Shown in pieces: positions 1 through 8,285 of a DNA stretch of 64,000 nucleotides (the first letter of the stretch is position 1; the number at the start of each line of letters is the position of its first letter). Source of the DNA: a virus. Location of the stretch: positions 1-64,000 of the IMG/VR virus record IMGVR_UViG_3300032401_000006, one strand, 5' to 3'. Below the pieces are notes generated by a model. That model saw nothing but the letters and a program-made list of their open reading frames with translations, searched no databases and was not told the DNA's origin. Made by a program: the position numbers and the translations under genes.

Positions 1-423
1 CTTCCGCCGTGCTTCCTCAGAGATCACTCTTCCCTTTTGAACCAAGGACAACTTCCTGCGAGTCTCCAAAGAAGGACTCTTTCCGAGATGAGACAAGGAC
101 AGCTTTCTGCGAGACACCTCATTGAGCTTTCCACCATCTCCACCAAAAGTCAGGTTGTACCCGAACTCAGAAAAATAGGTTTTCAACCGTTTGATCCAGT
201 GCCGCTCAGCATGATCAAGGTGATTCCCGCTTCTGATCACTTCCAATATCTCGACCTTGAACGATTCAGGCCTGTACTTGCGAACAGCACTATAAAAGTA
301 AGTTTGGTCACCTCGCTCGGCAGCATTACAATGCTCTTTCCAACGTTGTTCGAGGGACTTGGTTGTCTTTCCCACATAAGCTTTGTCATTGATAGTATTA
401 GTGACTTTATAGATGATATTCAT
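1..423 (-). CDS. GIY-YIG homing endonuclease with NUMOD3 repeats, C-terminus beyond window
   Basis: The frame opens at ATG 423 and runs off the window edge after 141 codons without a stop. Residues 3-20 show the GIY-YIG signature as IIYKVTN..KAYVGKT, followed by the R27/H31 region and a helix with Glu73 (HAERHWIKRL), the arrangement of phage enzymes such as I-TevI. From about residue 100 come NUMOD3-type DNA-binding repeats (LSLSHLGKSPS, then LSLVQKGRVIS). A GGAGGGGG site precedes the start. It lies 130 nt past the capsid gene stop, so it is free-standing or sits in an intron of the next gene. Family assignment is firm; whether it is active or mobile is inferred. Confidence 0.85.
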   Translation of the reverse strand, partial: MNIIYKVTNTINDKAYVGKTTKSLEQRWKEHCNAAERGDQTYFYSAVRKYRPESFKVEILEVIRSGNHLDHAERHWIKRLKTYFSEFGYNLTFGGDGGKLNEVSRRKLSLSHLGKSPSLETRRKLSLVQKGRVISEEARRK

Positions 424-453
424 TGAGCCCCCTCCAGCTCTGTCCTCAAAACA

Positions 454-523
454 GGAAGCGGAAAGTCAGTGAGGTTTTCCGACCTTGTTGCCCAACGGAG
501 CGACCATTGAGCTATCCGCTTCC
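454..523 (-). other. 70-nt cloverleaf-like inverted-repeat element
   Basis: A perfect 9-bp closing stem (GGAAGCGGA with TCCGCTTCC) encloses three short possible arms. It resembles a tRNA (GCGGATAGCTCAATGG recalls a tRNA D-arm) but has no proper T-arm or anticodon stem. It lies between the capsid stop and the GIY-YIG start. An alternative reading is a 19-codon frame from ATG 526 (MEADSSMVAPLGNKVGKPH), which could be a first exon, but no ribosome binding site precedes it. Confidence 0.4.
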
Positions 524-554
524 ATGATTATAAACTAAAGACGGTCAGGCTACT

Positions 555-627
555 CTATCCATTGAGGATATTGTAGATGACCCCAATGCCACCGGTAAAG
601 TAGCACTCTAGTACCTCATGAGCATAT
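555..627 (-). CDS. Major capsid protein exon 4
   Basis: 73 nt encoding the last residues: the base that completes Val, then YAHEVLECYFTGGIGVIYN and ILNG, stop TAG at 557-555. The pattern YEHG-VYAHEVL-CYF-GGIGVI across the exon 3/4 join matches the end of many phage capsid proteins. Confidence 0.75.
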
Positions 628-3600
628 CGTGATTTGTTGCCAATAGATCCATAAGATCTATGGGCGCGGTCATTTCTGCCGCGCTCTGCCCTTGATTTCG
701 GGGTAGACCAGACTTTACCTTCACCCTTACGCTGCTTTCAGCAGTGGGGTGCTCCGTTTCAAGTCGTTGCACCTTCCCCTTGCAGGGGCTTGGCTCAGTC
801 TTCGCGTCTCAGCGTTGACTGAATTTACGGAGTGTTTGCATCCCTGATTTCTCAAGGAGGGGGCAATTTCTTTTACCCCATGCTCATACTGTCTCTGCAC
901 CAGCGCCCACTCGTAGTCAGCGTATTCCTGAAGGGTCCGCACGACGAACACAGAATCGACGTCGGCCTTCGGATACGGCAACCGCTCGCACAGGGCGATA
1001 ATCATCCCGGGCGGGAGATACGGGTGGATCATGAAGGGGATGATGTCCGGGCTGCCTGGCGTCAGCGAGGACGTGAACTTGTTCAGGTCGATTTTGTTAC
1101 TCATAGGTCTAAGACTTTTTGAACCAAGGCTGATACGTTCTTCTTTACATCACACTCTTTCATCCGCACAACCTTGTAACCGGCTGCTCGATACGTCTTG
1201 TCCTTTAGCCTGTCTCTGGCTATCGCTGTAGCCGTGGAATGCCAATACTCCCCATCGACTTCAATAACCAGCTTTATCGATGGAATATAAATATCCGGGA
1301 AATAACCAGCAATGAACTGGTGTTTGCAAAACTTTATATGACGACTCTTCAATTCACTTTGGACTTTACGTTCCAATGATGATTCAGAGTGCCATTTAAG
1401 CATTCTCTGTTTATGGGCAGCTTCTGCTTGTTCTTTAGTGAGATTTGCCCACCATTGCTTGTGCCATTCAGAGTTTTTTCGTCTTGCATCTTCACCGTAC
1501 ACTATTCCGGTCAATGCTTTTCGTCGAGCTTCGATATGGCGTTTTGATTGTTTCTTACCACGCAATGCTCGGCTTACTGCTGCCCGCCATTCATCAGTAT
1601 GAACATAGCCGACCTTAGCTTCACAAAGATGCTTACGATGTTCCGGAGTAAATACTCTTCCTAACGCCGCAAGTCTCATCTTCTTCTTGGTCGCTCTTGA
1701 ATGGTGAAATCCCGGTTTCCTTGACATTCTTTTTCTTAACCTATGGATGTGGTCATTTCTGCCACATTCTGCCCTTCAATTAGGGTTAGTTCAGACTTTA
1801 CCTTCATCCTATGCTGCCAATGGCAATGCAGGATGCTCAGTTTCAAGTCGTTGCACCTTCCCCATTGATGGGGCTTGGCTCAGTCTTTGCATCGCAGCAT
1901 TAACTGAATTTACTGAGTGTTTGCATCCCTGATTTCTCAAGGAGGGGGCACCTGTCTTGCACCCCGTGACATAAAACCCGCCAGTGAGCGTCTTCTGATC
2001 CGCACCCATGTTCATCGCGATGCGGAAGCCGGCGCCGGTCCCCGTGGATCCGACGACCTTGGAGGTGATGTTGAGCGCTTCCTGAGCGTTCAAGAGAATG
2101 ACGGTCGGGCCGATCCTCTTGTTGTCCCAGAACCACTTCAACATCGCGTCGAGCTGGGTGATCCCGCACGCATTGTCAGCCGTGAGAGCAATTCCATCCA
2201 AGCTCTTCAGATAAGAACCGGAACCGGACATGAACGCCTGGGTGATGATCCCGGAGAAGTCGTTCGCGTCCTGCGAAAGATCTGTTCCCGGAGTGGTCAA
2301 CGCGGCGTAGGACTGACCCGTTGCGGTGAGAGCAGCAGAGGCGCCGCTGTCCCAGGAATTGGTGGTGACGACGTCCTGGAGATACCACGGACCTGCCGCG
2401 ATGCCGACATAGACCGCGTAGGCCACGGCACCGTTGACGCCAGTCCAGGTCGCCACGATCCGCTTGTTGGTGACGTTCGTGCTGTCGGCAGTGACGCCGG
2501 CAATACCCTTCCCGTTGGCGATCGGGATGGCCGTGGTGATGCCCGCGCTGCTCACCGTCCGGCCAAGATAGCCAAACAGGTTCAGCGGGACGATCTTCAC
2601 GGTGTTGGTGACGGCTGTAACTCCACCGGTCGCGGAGACGGCGAGGGTCGGCGCACAAGTGGTCGTGCCGTCCATCGCGATGCCTTCCGTCGAACTGGCG
2701 TTGCCGCCGAGCAGGAGTGCTTCCTCTCCGATCATCGTCGCCTGAAGCGTGGCGAGAGCGGACACGGCTCTGAGATCCTCAAAACCGCGACCCTGCCAAA
2801 AGGCTTCAAACTGAACGACGTCGTCCATGCCGATCGACTTGTAGGTAGCCGACTTGTCACCCGTGGTGTAGGTGATCGCGGTGTTCCTGGTTCCGAAGGC
2901 TACGGACGCCTTCAGGTTGGCGGTATTGATGCCCGTGATCGTCTTCCAGTGAGTCGCCGCCGAACCGATCGCACCCATCTTGCGGGCGAAACGATTGCGG
3001 AGCGGGGATAACCAAATTTGTTGCTCTGACTCCGGCGAGTCAGGGATGAGACATTTCTGCTCACCTCTTGCAGTCACCTGCAAGTTCAGACTATGTCTTA
3101 AGAAAGTTTTCTTTGACGACGATCGGCCCATAGTTTCAATGAAGCCTGACGATGGCGTTCTTTCACTTCTGGTCGATTGTGAACCCGGCAGCGCTGTTCT
3201 CGTACTTCTGGCCGATTGTGAACTTCTTTCATTCGAGCCCAATAAGCAATAAGTCCAGCACCGCGAATTTGTCCGTCTAAGATAACACCTTTGCTTCTGA
3301 GATATTCTCGAAGCTGTCGGCGTCCAACGCTGTGCATCTTGGCTACTATATTGACAGAGTGGAAACGCTTGTAATCCTTCATCATTTGCTTCCAGTCGAA
3401 TCTGGCTCGATATTTGACCCAGCGAGCTTTCATGATTTCGCTGAGTCCAATCATCTTGCATGTAACTCGACTTTTCTCGTAAGCCTGCTTCCACTTTTTG
3501 TTGGTCTTTATAGACATCCCCTTGTTCCAAGGCGCGTGACCCCACATAGGGTTGTTCGAACCTCGCTGGCTTTTGCAGATTACGGTTTGAACAGACGGAA

Positions 3601-4452
3601 CTTCTCCGGGAAGTTTGTCCATAAGTTCTTGAATCTTCTTTACACATAATAATGGAGTTCCCATTATCGATGCACCGCGAAGACGAAGAACTGTGAACCC
3701 AGCCTTCATCATATTTCTGTCTCGATTTTGATCCTTTCGTTTCGAGACAGCCAATCGATGAGTCCAACCATCTGCTTCTATCACCAACTTTTTGCCAGTA
3801 ACAAGGAAATCGACTACATATCTGTCCAGTAGCTTTTGTTGACACACAAAACTGATCCCAGCTTGTCTCATTACTTTCTGAAGAGCAATCTCTATCGGAG
3901 AGTACTGTGACTTGTGAGAACTGTTTGCAAGTTGCCTGATCGTGGCTTGTCGGTGGCGCTCCCTCGTTATTGGATTCTTGTGTGCTTTCCTCAAAGCAGC
4001 TAAATGATGAGGGGGTAGCGTTCCGTTGTACAACTTCTTTAGAGCTTTGCTGATATTGTCGCCACGTTTGTTGTTTCCCTTGCGCATTGACTTTCTCCTC
4101 CGCGTATAGTCGTTCGGGATTCTTGATGGCGGCTGCCACCAATCTTTCCACGGCGTTGTCTTTACAAATATAACCTATTCCTAGACAGAACAGGATATAA
4201 ATAAAGAGTTTCGTCGTAATAGCGGAGTTTAGACCCAGCATTTGATCCCCTTTTCTAGTTTACTGGGTATAAATGTTTCGAGGGTCCACTGAGATCGTAC
4301 CCAGTCAATCCCGAGCTGGTCGTCAACCCGGTCTTCATGATCTCCGGGGGCAACAGCGAAATGGGCTTGCCGAAAGCCTCTTTCGTGAGGTTCAGCACAG
4401 CCTGATACTGCTCCATCGTGCCGATGGATGAGGGTACTAAATTCTCGTTCAT
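555..4452 (-). CDS. Major capsid protein, four exons split by three group I introns
   Basis: HK97-fold shell subunit. Joining 4452-4262, 3012-1961, 1088-875 and 627-555 gives one open frame of 509 residues; the phases match exactly (exon ends at codon positions 2, 1 and 2). Exon 1 begins at ATG after GGAGG and ends KHLYP. Exon 2 carries the bulk of the fold (ATHWKTITGINT near its start, GGFYVTG at its end). Exon 3 gives YLNKFTSSL, HPYLPPGMIIAL, YPKADV and RQYEHG. Exon 4 gives VYAHEVLECYF and the terminal GGIGVIYNILNG. The splice points were placed by reading-frame continuity, capsid-like sequence across the joins and intron P1/P10 pairing. Unspliced, no single frame encodes the protein, so splicing is required. 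The prohead protease/scaffold gene lies directly upstream. Confidence 0.85.
628..874 (-). ncRNA. Group I intron 3 in capsid gene, no ORF
   Basis: 247 nt from after exon-end GGGGT (875) to a final G (628). P1 pairs exon GGGGU with internal guide GCCCC. The core contains GGTGCAACGACTTGAAAC and a P7-like AAAGTCTG. A hairpin GCGCGG..CCGCGC with loop CAGAAATGA follows, then a terminal hairpin ATAGATC..GATCTAT. It is closely similar to intron 2 over about 200 nt. P10 pairing to exon 4 is weak, so the 3' end rests mainly on reading frame. Confidence 0.75.
875..1088 (-). CDS. Major capsid protein exon 3
   Basis: 214 nt. The two bases AC complete a Tyr codon with the last T of exon 2, giving VTGYLNKFTSSL across the join. 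The exon ends at YEHG plus GT. A naive caller would start a separate gene at ATG 1104, but the stretch is plainly capsid C-terminal sequence and ATG 1104 lies in the intron. Confidence 0.75.
1089..1960 (-). ncRNA. Group I intron 2 in capsid gene, carries EDxHD endonuclease
   Basis: 872 nt. The core (about 1740-1960) comes first and the endonuclease gene fills the 3' part, ending 12 nt before the 3' splice site. The internal guide CAGGTGCCCC pairs with the joined exons GGGGU|ACCUG along all ten bases (one U.G at the splice site), which fixes both boundaries. Core motifs are GGTGCAACGACTTGAAAC and AAAGTCTG. Stems differ from intron 3 by paired changes (ATGTGG..CCACAT against GCGCGG..CCGCGC), supporting the fold. 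Confidence 0.85.
1101..1727 (-). CDS. Intron-encoded Vsr-fold (EDxHD) homing endonuclease
   Basis: 208 residues inside intron 2. The N-terminal half is Arg/Lys-rich with NUMOD-like DNA-binding segments (RRKALTGIVYGEDARRKNS). The C-terminal half is a Vsr/DUF559-type nuclease: FIAGYFPDIYIPSIKLVIEVDG, with the ExDGxxxH motif (E, D and H of IEVDGEYWH), a downstream Asp (ARDRLKD) and the strand YKVVRMKE. This matches the I-Bth0305I type, whose members often sit in phage introns. Its TGA (1103-1101) lies in the intron just before the 3' splice site. Expected role: cutting intron-less capsid alleles so that the intron spreads. Only a weak purine-rich site precedes the ATG. Confidence 0.8.
   Translation of the reverse strand: MSRKPGFHHSRATKKKMRLAALGRVFTPEHRKHLCEAKVGYVHTDEWRAAVSRALRGKKQSKRHIEARRKALTGIVYGEDARRKNSEWHKQWWANLTKEQAEAAHKQRMLKWHSESSLERKVQSELKSRHIKFCKHQFIAGYFPDIYIPSIKLVIEVDGEYWHSTATAIARDRLKDKTYRAAGYKVVRMKECDVKKNVSALVQKVLDL
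1961..3012 (-). CDS. Major capsid protein exon 2 (central domains)
   Basis: 1052 nt running from the base that completes the Val codon, then LSPLRNRFARKMG, to GGFYVTG plus one base. Reading past position 1961 enters intron 2 and yields a low-complexity nonsense tail. It contains the A-domain and spine-helix regions expected of an HK97-type shell protein. Confidence 0.8.
3013..4261 (-). ncRNA. Group I intron 1 in capsid gene, carries EDxHD endonuclease
   Basis: 1249 nt from after exon-end CCCAGT to a final G at 3013. P1 pairs exon CCCAGU with guide GCTGGG (six pairs, U.G at the splice site); P10 gives three pairs with GTT of exon 2. The 3' end holds a P7-like ATAGTCTGAACTTGCAGG, as in the phage T4 td intron, and the same CAGAAATG loop as introns 2 and 3. 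Unlike intron 2, the endonuclease gene lies between the 5' domain and P7. The exact subgroup was not determined. Confidence 0.8.
3098..4087 (-). CDS. Intron-encoded Vsr-fold (EDxHD) homing endonuclease, 329 aa
   Basis: Starts at ATG 4087 behind GCGGAGGAGAAAGTCA, a strong site inside the intron. Residues about 62-165 form the nuclease: LLDRYVVDFLVTGKKLVIEADG, with the E-x-D-G-x-x-x-H motif (IEADGWTHR), a following Asp (KDQNRD) and the strand FTVLRLRG. The flanks are basic and repetitive (RPEVREQRCRVHNRPEVKER), probably DNA-binding NUMOD-like units. It shares fold and motif with the enzyme of intron 2 but is longer and carries its catalytic domain near the N-terminus. The role in intron homing is inferred. 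Confidence 0.8.
   Translation of the reverse strand: MRKGNNKRGDNISKALKKLYNGTLPPHHLAALRKAHKNPITRERHRQATIRQLANSSHKSQYSPIEIALQKVMRQAGISFVCQQKLLDRYVVDFLVTGKKLVIEADGWTHRLAVSKRKDQNRDRNMMKAGFTVLRLRGASIMGTPLLCVKKIQELMDKLPGEVPSVQTVICKSQRGSNNPMWGHAPWNKGMSIKTNKKWKQAYEKSRVTCKMIGLSEIMKARWVKYRARFDWKQMMKDYKRFHSVNIVAKMHSVGRRQLREYLRSKGVILDGQIRGAGLIAYWARMKEVHNRPEVREQRCRVHNRPEVKERHRQASLKLWADRRQRKLS
4262..4452 (-). CDS. Major capsid protein exon 1
   Basis: 191 nt, 63 codons plus two bases (GT). The frame would otherwise stop four codons into intron 1 (PVN then TAG). Sequence runs from MNENLVPSSIG to GPSKHLYP, typical of the N-terminal arm of this capsid family. Confidence 0.8.
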
Positions 4453-4496
4453 AAATACAAATCCTCCAACCCTATGTTAGAGTCAGTGTGAGGTTA

Positions 4497-7400
4497 CTAT
4501 TGACGTTTCCTGATCATGCGGAGGGCCAGCTCACGTCCGAGCGCTTGCTTGGTCAGCGGATCCTGTGTTGAATCCACCAACTTCGTTAGCGTGATGATCT
4601 CGGAATCGATTCCGGGCTGTTCCCTTGCATCACCTTGAACCGTCGCTTGTCTTGGATCCACCGCTTTCACGATGGGCAATGCAGGTGCTTTCTCCACTAC
4701 AGCCAGGCGTTGGGCTTGTTCGTCGAGCCTCTTCGTGACGCCAGTCACGGCTTCGGTCACCTTTGCGATGTCACCTTCTTGCTTTGACGTAATCTCTGCA
4801 ACTTTGGTAACTCCGTTTGTGACTTCAGCTTTCAGATCGGTCGACACAGACTTGATCTCGTCCGTGACGATTGCTTCCAAACTTGCAAAATCTTCCTGGA
4901 TGCCTTCGACTTCTTTCGTGACCTTCTCGACCGAACCATCGACGGCCGTCTTCACAGCATCCTGAAAGTAAGAACTCGAGGCCAGCAACTTGTTCACGTC
5001 CACGCTGACCGCTTTCGTGATGTCCATCTGGCCGATTCGCTCGACGACCGCGGCGGTGATCTTCTCGATCACGGCGGCCTCGAACTTCTCTTCGGCAGGA
5101 ACGGGCTTGGGATTCTCAGGTACCTTACAATCCGCCCCGAGATCACAGGCGTGGTCGTGCATGGCCTGGATCTTTGCCTGATCAGCAGCATTGTTCCGGC
5201 GGCCTATCTTCTCCAGGTCTGTCCCTTCAACCTTCTTGGCCGTCTCTTCCTCCATCTTTTTCTTCTGTTCTGCGGTGAGGTTCGAGAAGTCCGGGGTCAG
5301 TTTCTTGGAGCCTTTCTCTTGATCATACCCGGTCAGGTTTATGTTGGTGGTAATTCCTTCTGCTTTCTCGACCTTCTCTTCAGCACCGTGAACCGTTCCA
5401 CCTTCCTCGGTCAGCTCCTCGGAGATTTCGACCAAGAACTCATCCCATGACTTCTGCATGAGATCTTTCTTCTCGGTGGCCGTGAGTGATTCCGACTGGA
5501 GGGCGTTCAGGAGGATGCGGGCGAGCGTGGAAGTCCACATGGGAAACAGGATGACCTCTTCGGTCTCTTCCCAAACCTCACCAAAGGACTTCGGGATGAA
5601 TCGGATCTCACCACCTTCGGACAAAGCCGGAGATGATTCGGTGGGCCAGGGCACATCCTCTCCCTGCTTGTTGATGGCGGAGAATTCCTTCTCGGTGAAC
5701 TTCCGGACGTCGGAGGATTCAGACTTCTCCTTCTTGTCTTCCTTCGCCTCCTCTTCCGGTTTCTCCTTCGCCTCCTCTTCCTTGCTGCCCTCTTCGCCAG
5801 GCTTCTTGCCCGTGGCTTCCGCCTCTTCCTTCTTTTTCTTCGCGTCGATCTTGTCCTGGATGAATGCCGGGAGAGCTTTCTCGACCTCGGCCACAGGTTC
5901 GATCTTCTCGACTAGCGGAGGTGCCGGAGCCAGCCCGACCTCGACGGCTTTCTTGAAAGCAGGGGTCATCTCAGGAGCCTCCAGGATCCCTACAGCCTCC
6001 GTGGTCACCAAGCCACCATCGGCCGACTTCACCAGATACACCGTTGCCTTGGCATTGGCTGGGTTGTCAACCAGTGAGGCCTCCGAGAACGTGTCGCAGA
6101 AGAGACGGTTTGCCTTGACAAGCTCGGCGCCCTTCTGAACTTCGCAAGGTTCACGACGATACCTGCCGTGGGGCACACCAATCGAAAAGCCCTTCAGCGT
6201 CCCATCCAGCAATTTCTCCCACGTCGACTGCGCCCCCTTCGAGATGTAGACGCCGATGTCGATCTTGCGTTGGGCGTCATTCGGCATGATCTCAACAGCA
6301 GATCCGACGGCCTTGGTCGTGTCATGCATCTCGCGGATGTTCTTCGGCCAGATCTCGACGGCCTTCTTGGCGGCGTCGTAGTCGACGATGTCACCCTGCT
6401 TGTCGAGGTCCTCCGTAGTCATGGTTCCATAAACCATTCGACGTTCCTGGTCAACCTTTGAGATGGGAAGGGTCAAGAACACCGATCCCTCCGTGGCTGC
6501 TTTTTCTACTTGCATTTCCTGACCCTCCTGGGTTGATTTGATAATTGCGTCCTTACCGATCTCCGTGTCTTCGTCCTTGCGGAGTTTGACACCGGTAACT
6601 CGAATTTTCATCTTTCCACCGAGATCATATTCAGTCTTGGTGTAGTCCTTGATCCCGTAGTCTTTCAAAAGCTTGTCCGTCTTATTCTGCCCCATATCGA
6701 AGTGCTTCTGGAGAAACGCGTCGAACGGATCATGCTTGATCGTCACCGCCAGTAAGTCACCCTCTTTGTCAATCTTGGTCACATGCCCAGCCAGGACACC
6801 GAGAGTGAACTTTGGCGTCATATAGTTCAACTCTTTCACGGAGGCTTTCAAGTCCCGCTTCAGCGCCGTACTCAGATTAGAACTGTCGATCTTCTTGCTC
6901 AGACCGTCACGGAGCTTATCGAACTTGGCAAAGTCCTTCTCCGCGGCAGCCTGCCCCATCTGAGTCAGGTGAAGCTCTCCGCCCTTGACGTAATGAAACA
7001 TCCCGGGCAGCTTCTCACTAGTGAACAACGACAGGTTATCAGATACTCTGGTCGAGGTACCAAGCAGATCTCCCTTGAAATCTATAGTCGTATCGTCATG
7101 TGTTTTGATTACGTTACAGATCTGATCGTACTTTGCTTTAGAGAATATCTTGCCCTCGTTCCACTGCGCCCGTTGCTCTTCTGCTATGGCTGCACTGAAA
7201 ATCTTATGATCACCCGATACCATGATGCCACGCAGGCCACCCTCTCTCACTAGCGGCGACGTATAGCCGATGTCATGATTGACCATTATGAATTGCTGAG
7301 CCAGCCGATCCTCTGCAGATACCTGCCCGTCAGACATCTTCACCATGATGTCATCAGCCCTGAGTGCATTACCAACCAGGTGCCTGATACCATGATCGGT

Positions 7401-8150
7401 GAACTGCTGGCGGTTAGATTCGACTTCTTGATATACCAGCTTCTGAACCGAGTCCTGCATCATGGCGTCTACGGATCCGGCATCCAAGTCCTTTAGTGAC
7501 GGATCACGCAATATGGTACCGACGCGATCGACATAGTCCCGGGCCCGAAACGTAGTATCTCCCGCCAGATATCCGGTATAGTTATGAAGCTGCTCGTTCG
7601 CGTTGAAGATAATCCTGCCCGCATTCTCTTCCGACATCTTTCCGACAACCGGCACGAGCTTGGCCCGATCTTCCGAGATGACTCTCAGATTCTTACTCAT
7701 ATTTGAGCGTATGTCGGAATACTTCGCCTGAGCCATCCTCATCTCAGGTGTGATTTCCTTCGCATCGGCCGGATAGTCCTTTATACTGATTCGTCCCCCA
7801 GTTTTTACAGACGGTGTCTTTTCTCCACCACCACTACCGCTATCTTCTGAACTAACAAACTGTCCGCCGTCAGAACTACCCTCCTCTGCACGTGGGTGCT
7901 CGGACTCATCCCACTTCTGAAGTTTTGACTCTTCGATAGCCTTAGTAATCTCCGCCTCGGACATCTTCAGTTTCTTTCCTACGACACCCCACGCCTGAGC
8001 AAACGCCTGCCCTTCACACTTCTTCGGATCTCCCCCCTTATCCGTACAGCGACTAAAAACAGAATTCCATATGGCACGCCACTGTCTCTGCTTTTTCGGG
8101 AGCAGCTGCTTGACCGGATCCGGCAGAGACTCGATCGTAGGGTACGGCAT
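4497..8150 (-). CDS. Prohead protease/scaffold polyprotein with ChaB and HD domains
   Basis: 1217 residues from ATG 8150 (TTAGGAGATTGGAA ahead); an upstream in-frame ATG at 8234 has no such site. In order: a ChaB-like domain (residues 1-58); the joint motif KWDESEHPRAEEG..GGQFVSS (79-101); an HD-type hydrolase (DHGIRH, VNHDIGY, DHKIF, KTHDD, RVSDN supply the metal ligands); then an XkdF-type capsid protease region (DQERRMVYGTMTTEDLDKQGD, MHDTTKAVGSAVEI, GTLKGFSIG). The tail is long, charged and coiled-coil-rich and resembles a scaffold. It lies just upstream of the capsid gene, as protease/scaffold genes do. The HD domain inside it is unusual; its substrate cannot be told. Confidence 0.75.
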   Translation of the reverse strand: MPYPTIESLPDPVKQLLPKKQRQWRAIWNSVFSRCTDKGGDPKKCEGQAFAQAWGVVGKKLKMSEAEITKAIEESKLQKWDESEHPRAEEGSSDGGQFVSSEDSGSGGGEKTPSVKTGGRISIKDYPADAKEITPEMRMAQAKYSDIRSNMSKNLRVISEDRAKLVPVVGKMSEENAGRIIFNANEQLHNYTGYLAGDTTFRARDYVDRVGTILRDPSLKDLDAGSVDAMMQDSVQKLVYQEVESNRQQFTDHGIRHLVGNALRADDIMVKMSDGQVSAEDRLAQQFIMVNHDIGYTSPLVREGGLRGIMVSGDHKIFSAAIAEEQRAQWNEGKIFSKAKYDQICNVIKTHDDTTIDFKGDLLGTSTRVSDNLSLFTSEKLPGMFHYVKGGELHLTQMGQAAAEKDFAKFDKLRDGLSKKIDSSNLSTALKRDLKASVKELNYMTPKFTLGVLAGHVTKIDKEGDLLAVTIKHDPFDAFLQKHFDMGQNKTDKLLKDYGIKDYTKTEYDLGGKMKIRVTGVKLRKDEDTEIGKDAIIKSTQEGQEMQVEKAATEGSVFLTLPISKVDQERRMVYGTMTTEDLDKQGDIVDYDAAKKAVEIWPKNIREMHDTTKAVGSAVEIMPNDAQRKIDIGVYISKGAQSTWEKLLDGTLKGFSIGVPHGRYRREPCEVQKGAELVKANRLFCDTFSEASLVDNPANAKATVYLVKSADGGLVTTEAVGILEAPEMTPAFKKAVEVGLAPAPPLVEKIEPVAEVEKALPAFIQDKIDAKKKKEEAEATGKKPGEEGSKEEEAKEKPEEEAKEDKKEKSESSDVRKFTEKEFSAINKQGEDVPWPTESSPALSEGGEIRFIPKSFGEVWEETEEVILFPMWTSTLARILLNALQSESLTATEKKDLMQKSWDEFLVEISEELTEEGGTVHGAEEKVEKAEGITTNINLTGYDQEKGSKKLTPDFSNLTAEQKKKMEEETAKKVEGTDLEKIGRRNNAADQAKIQAMHDHACDLGADCKVPENPKPVPAEEKFEAAVIEKITAAVVERIGQMDITKAVSVDVNKLLASSSYFQDAVKTAVDGSVEKVTKEVEGIQEDFASLEAIVTDEIKSVSTDLKAEVTNGVTKVAEITSKQEGDIAKVTEAVTGVTKRLDEQAQRLAVVEKAPALPIVKAVDPRQATVQGDAREQPGIDSEIITLTKLVDSTQDPLTKQALGRELALRMIRKRQ

Positions 8151-8285
8151 TTCCAATCTCCTAATTTTACGCTTAACTGACGGAGCCGGGTCGGAAAACC
8201 GATCCGAATAGTAGCACGTGGGGGTACGTCCCAAAAACGTCTACCGAGCTGTAAGGACGAGTTCCGAGCTGTTTTTGCACGTTTG

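Noticed and set aside
727-1104. Stand-alone gene starting at ATG 1104
   Set aside because: The ATG lies inside intron 2 and the reading continues into intron 3; the useful part (1088-875) is capsid exon 3.
3012-4241. N-terminal extension of the capsid frame (about 400 residues) up to ATG 4241
   Set aside because: This stretch is intron 1 and antiphase to its endonuclease gene; its low-complexity Ser/Arg/Gln-rich sequence is not protein-like.
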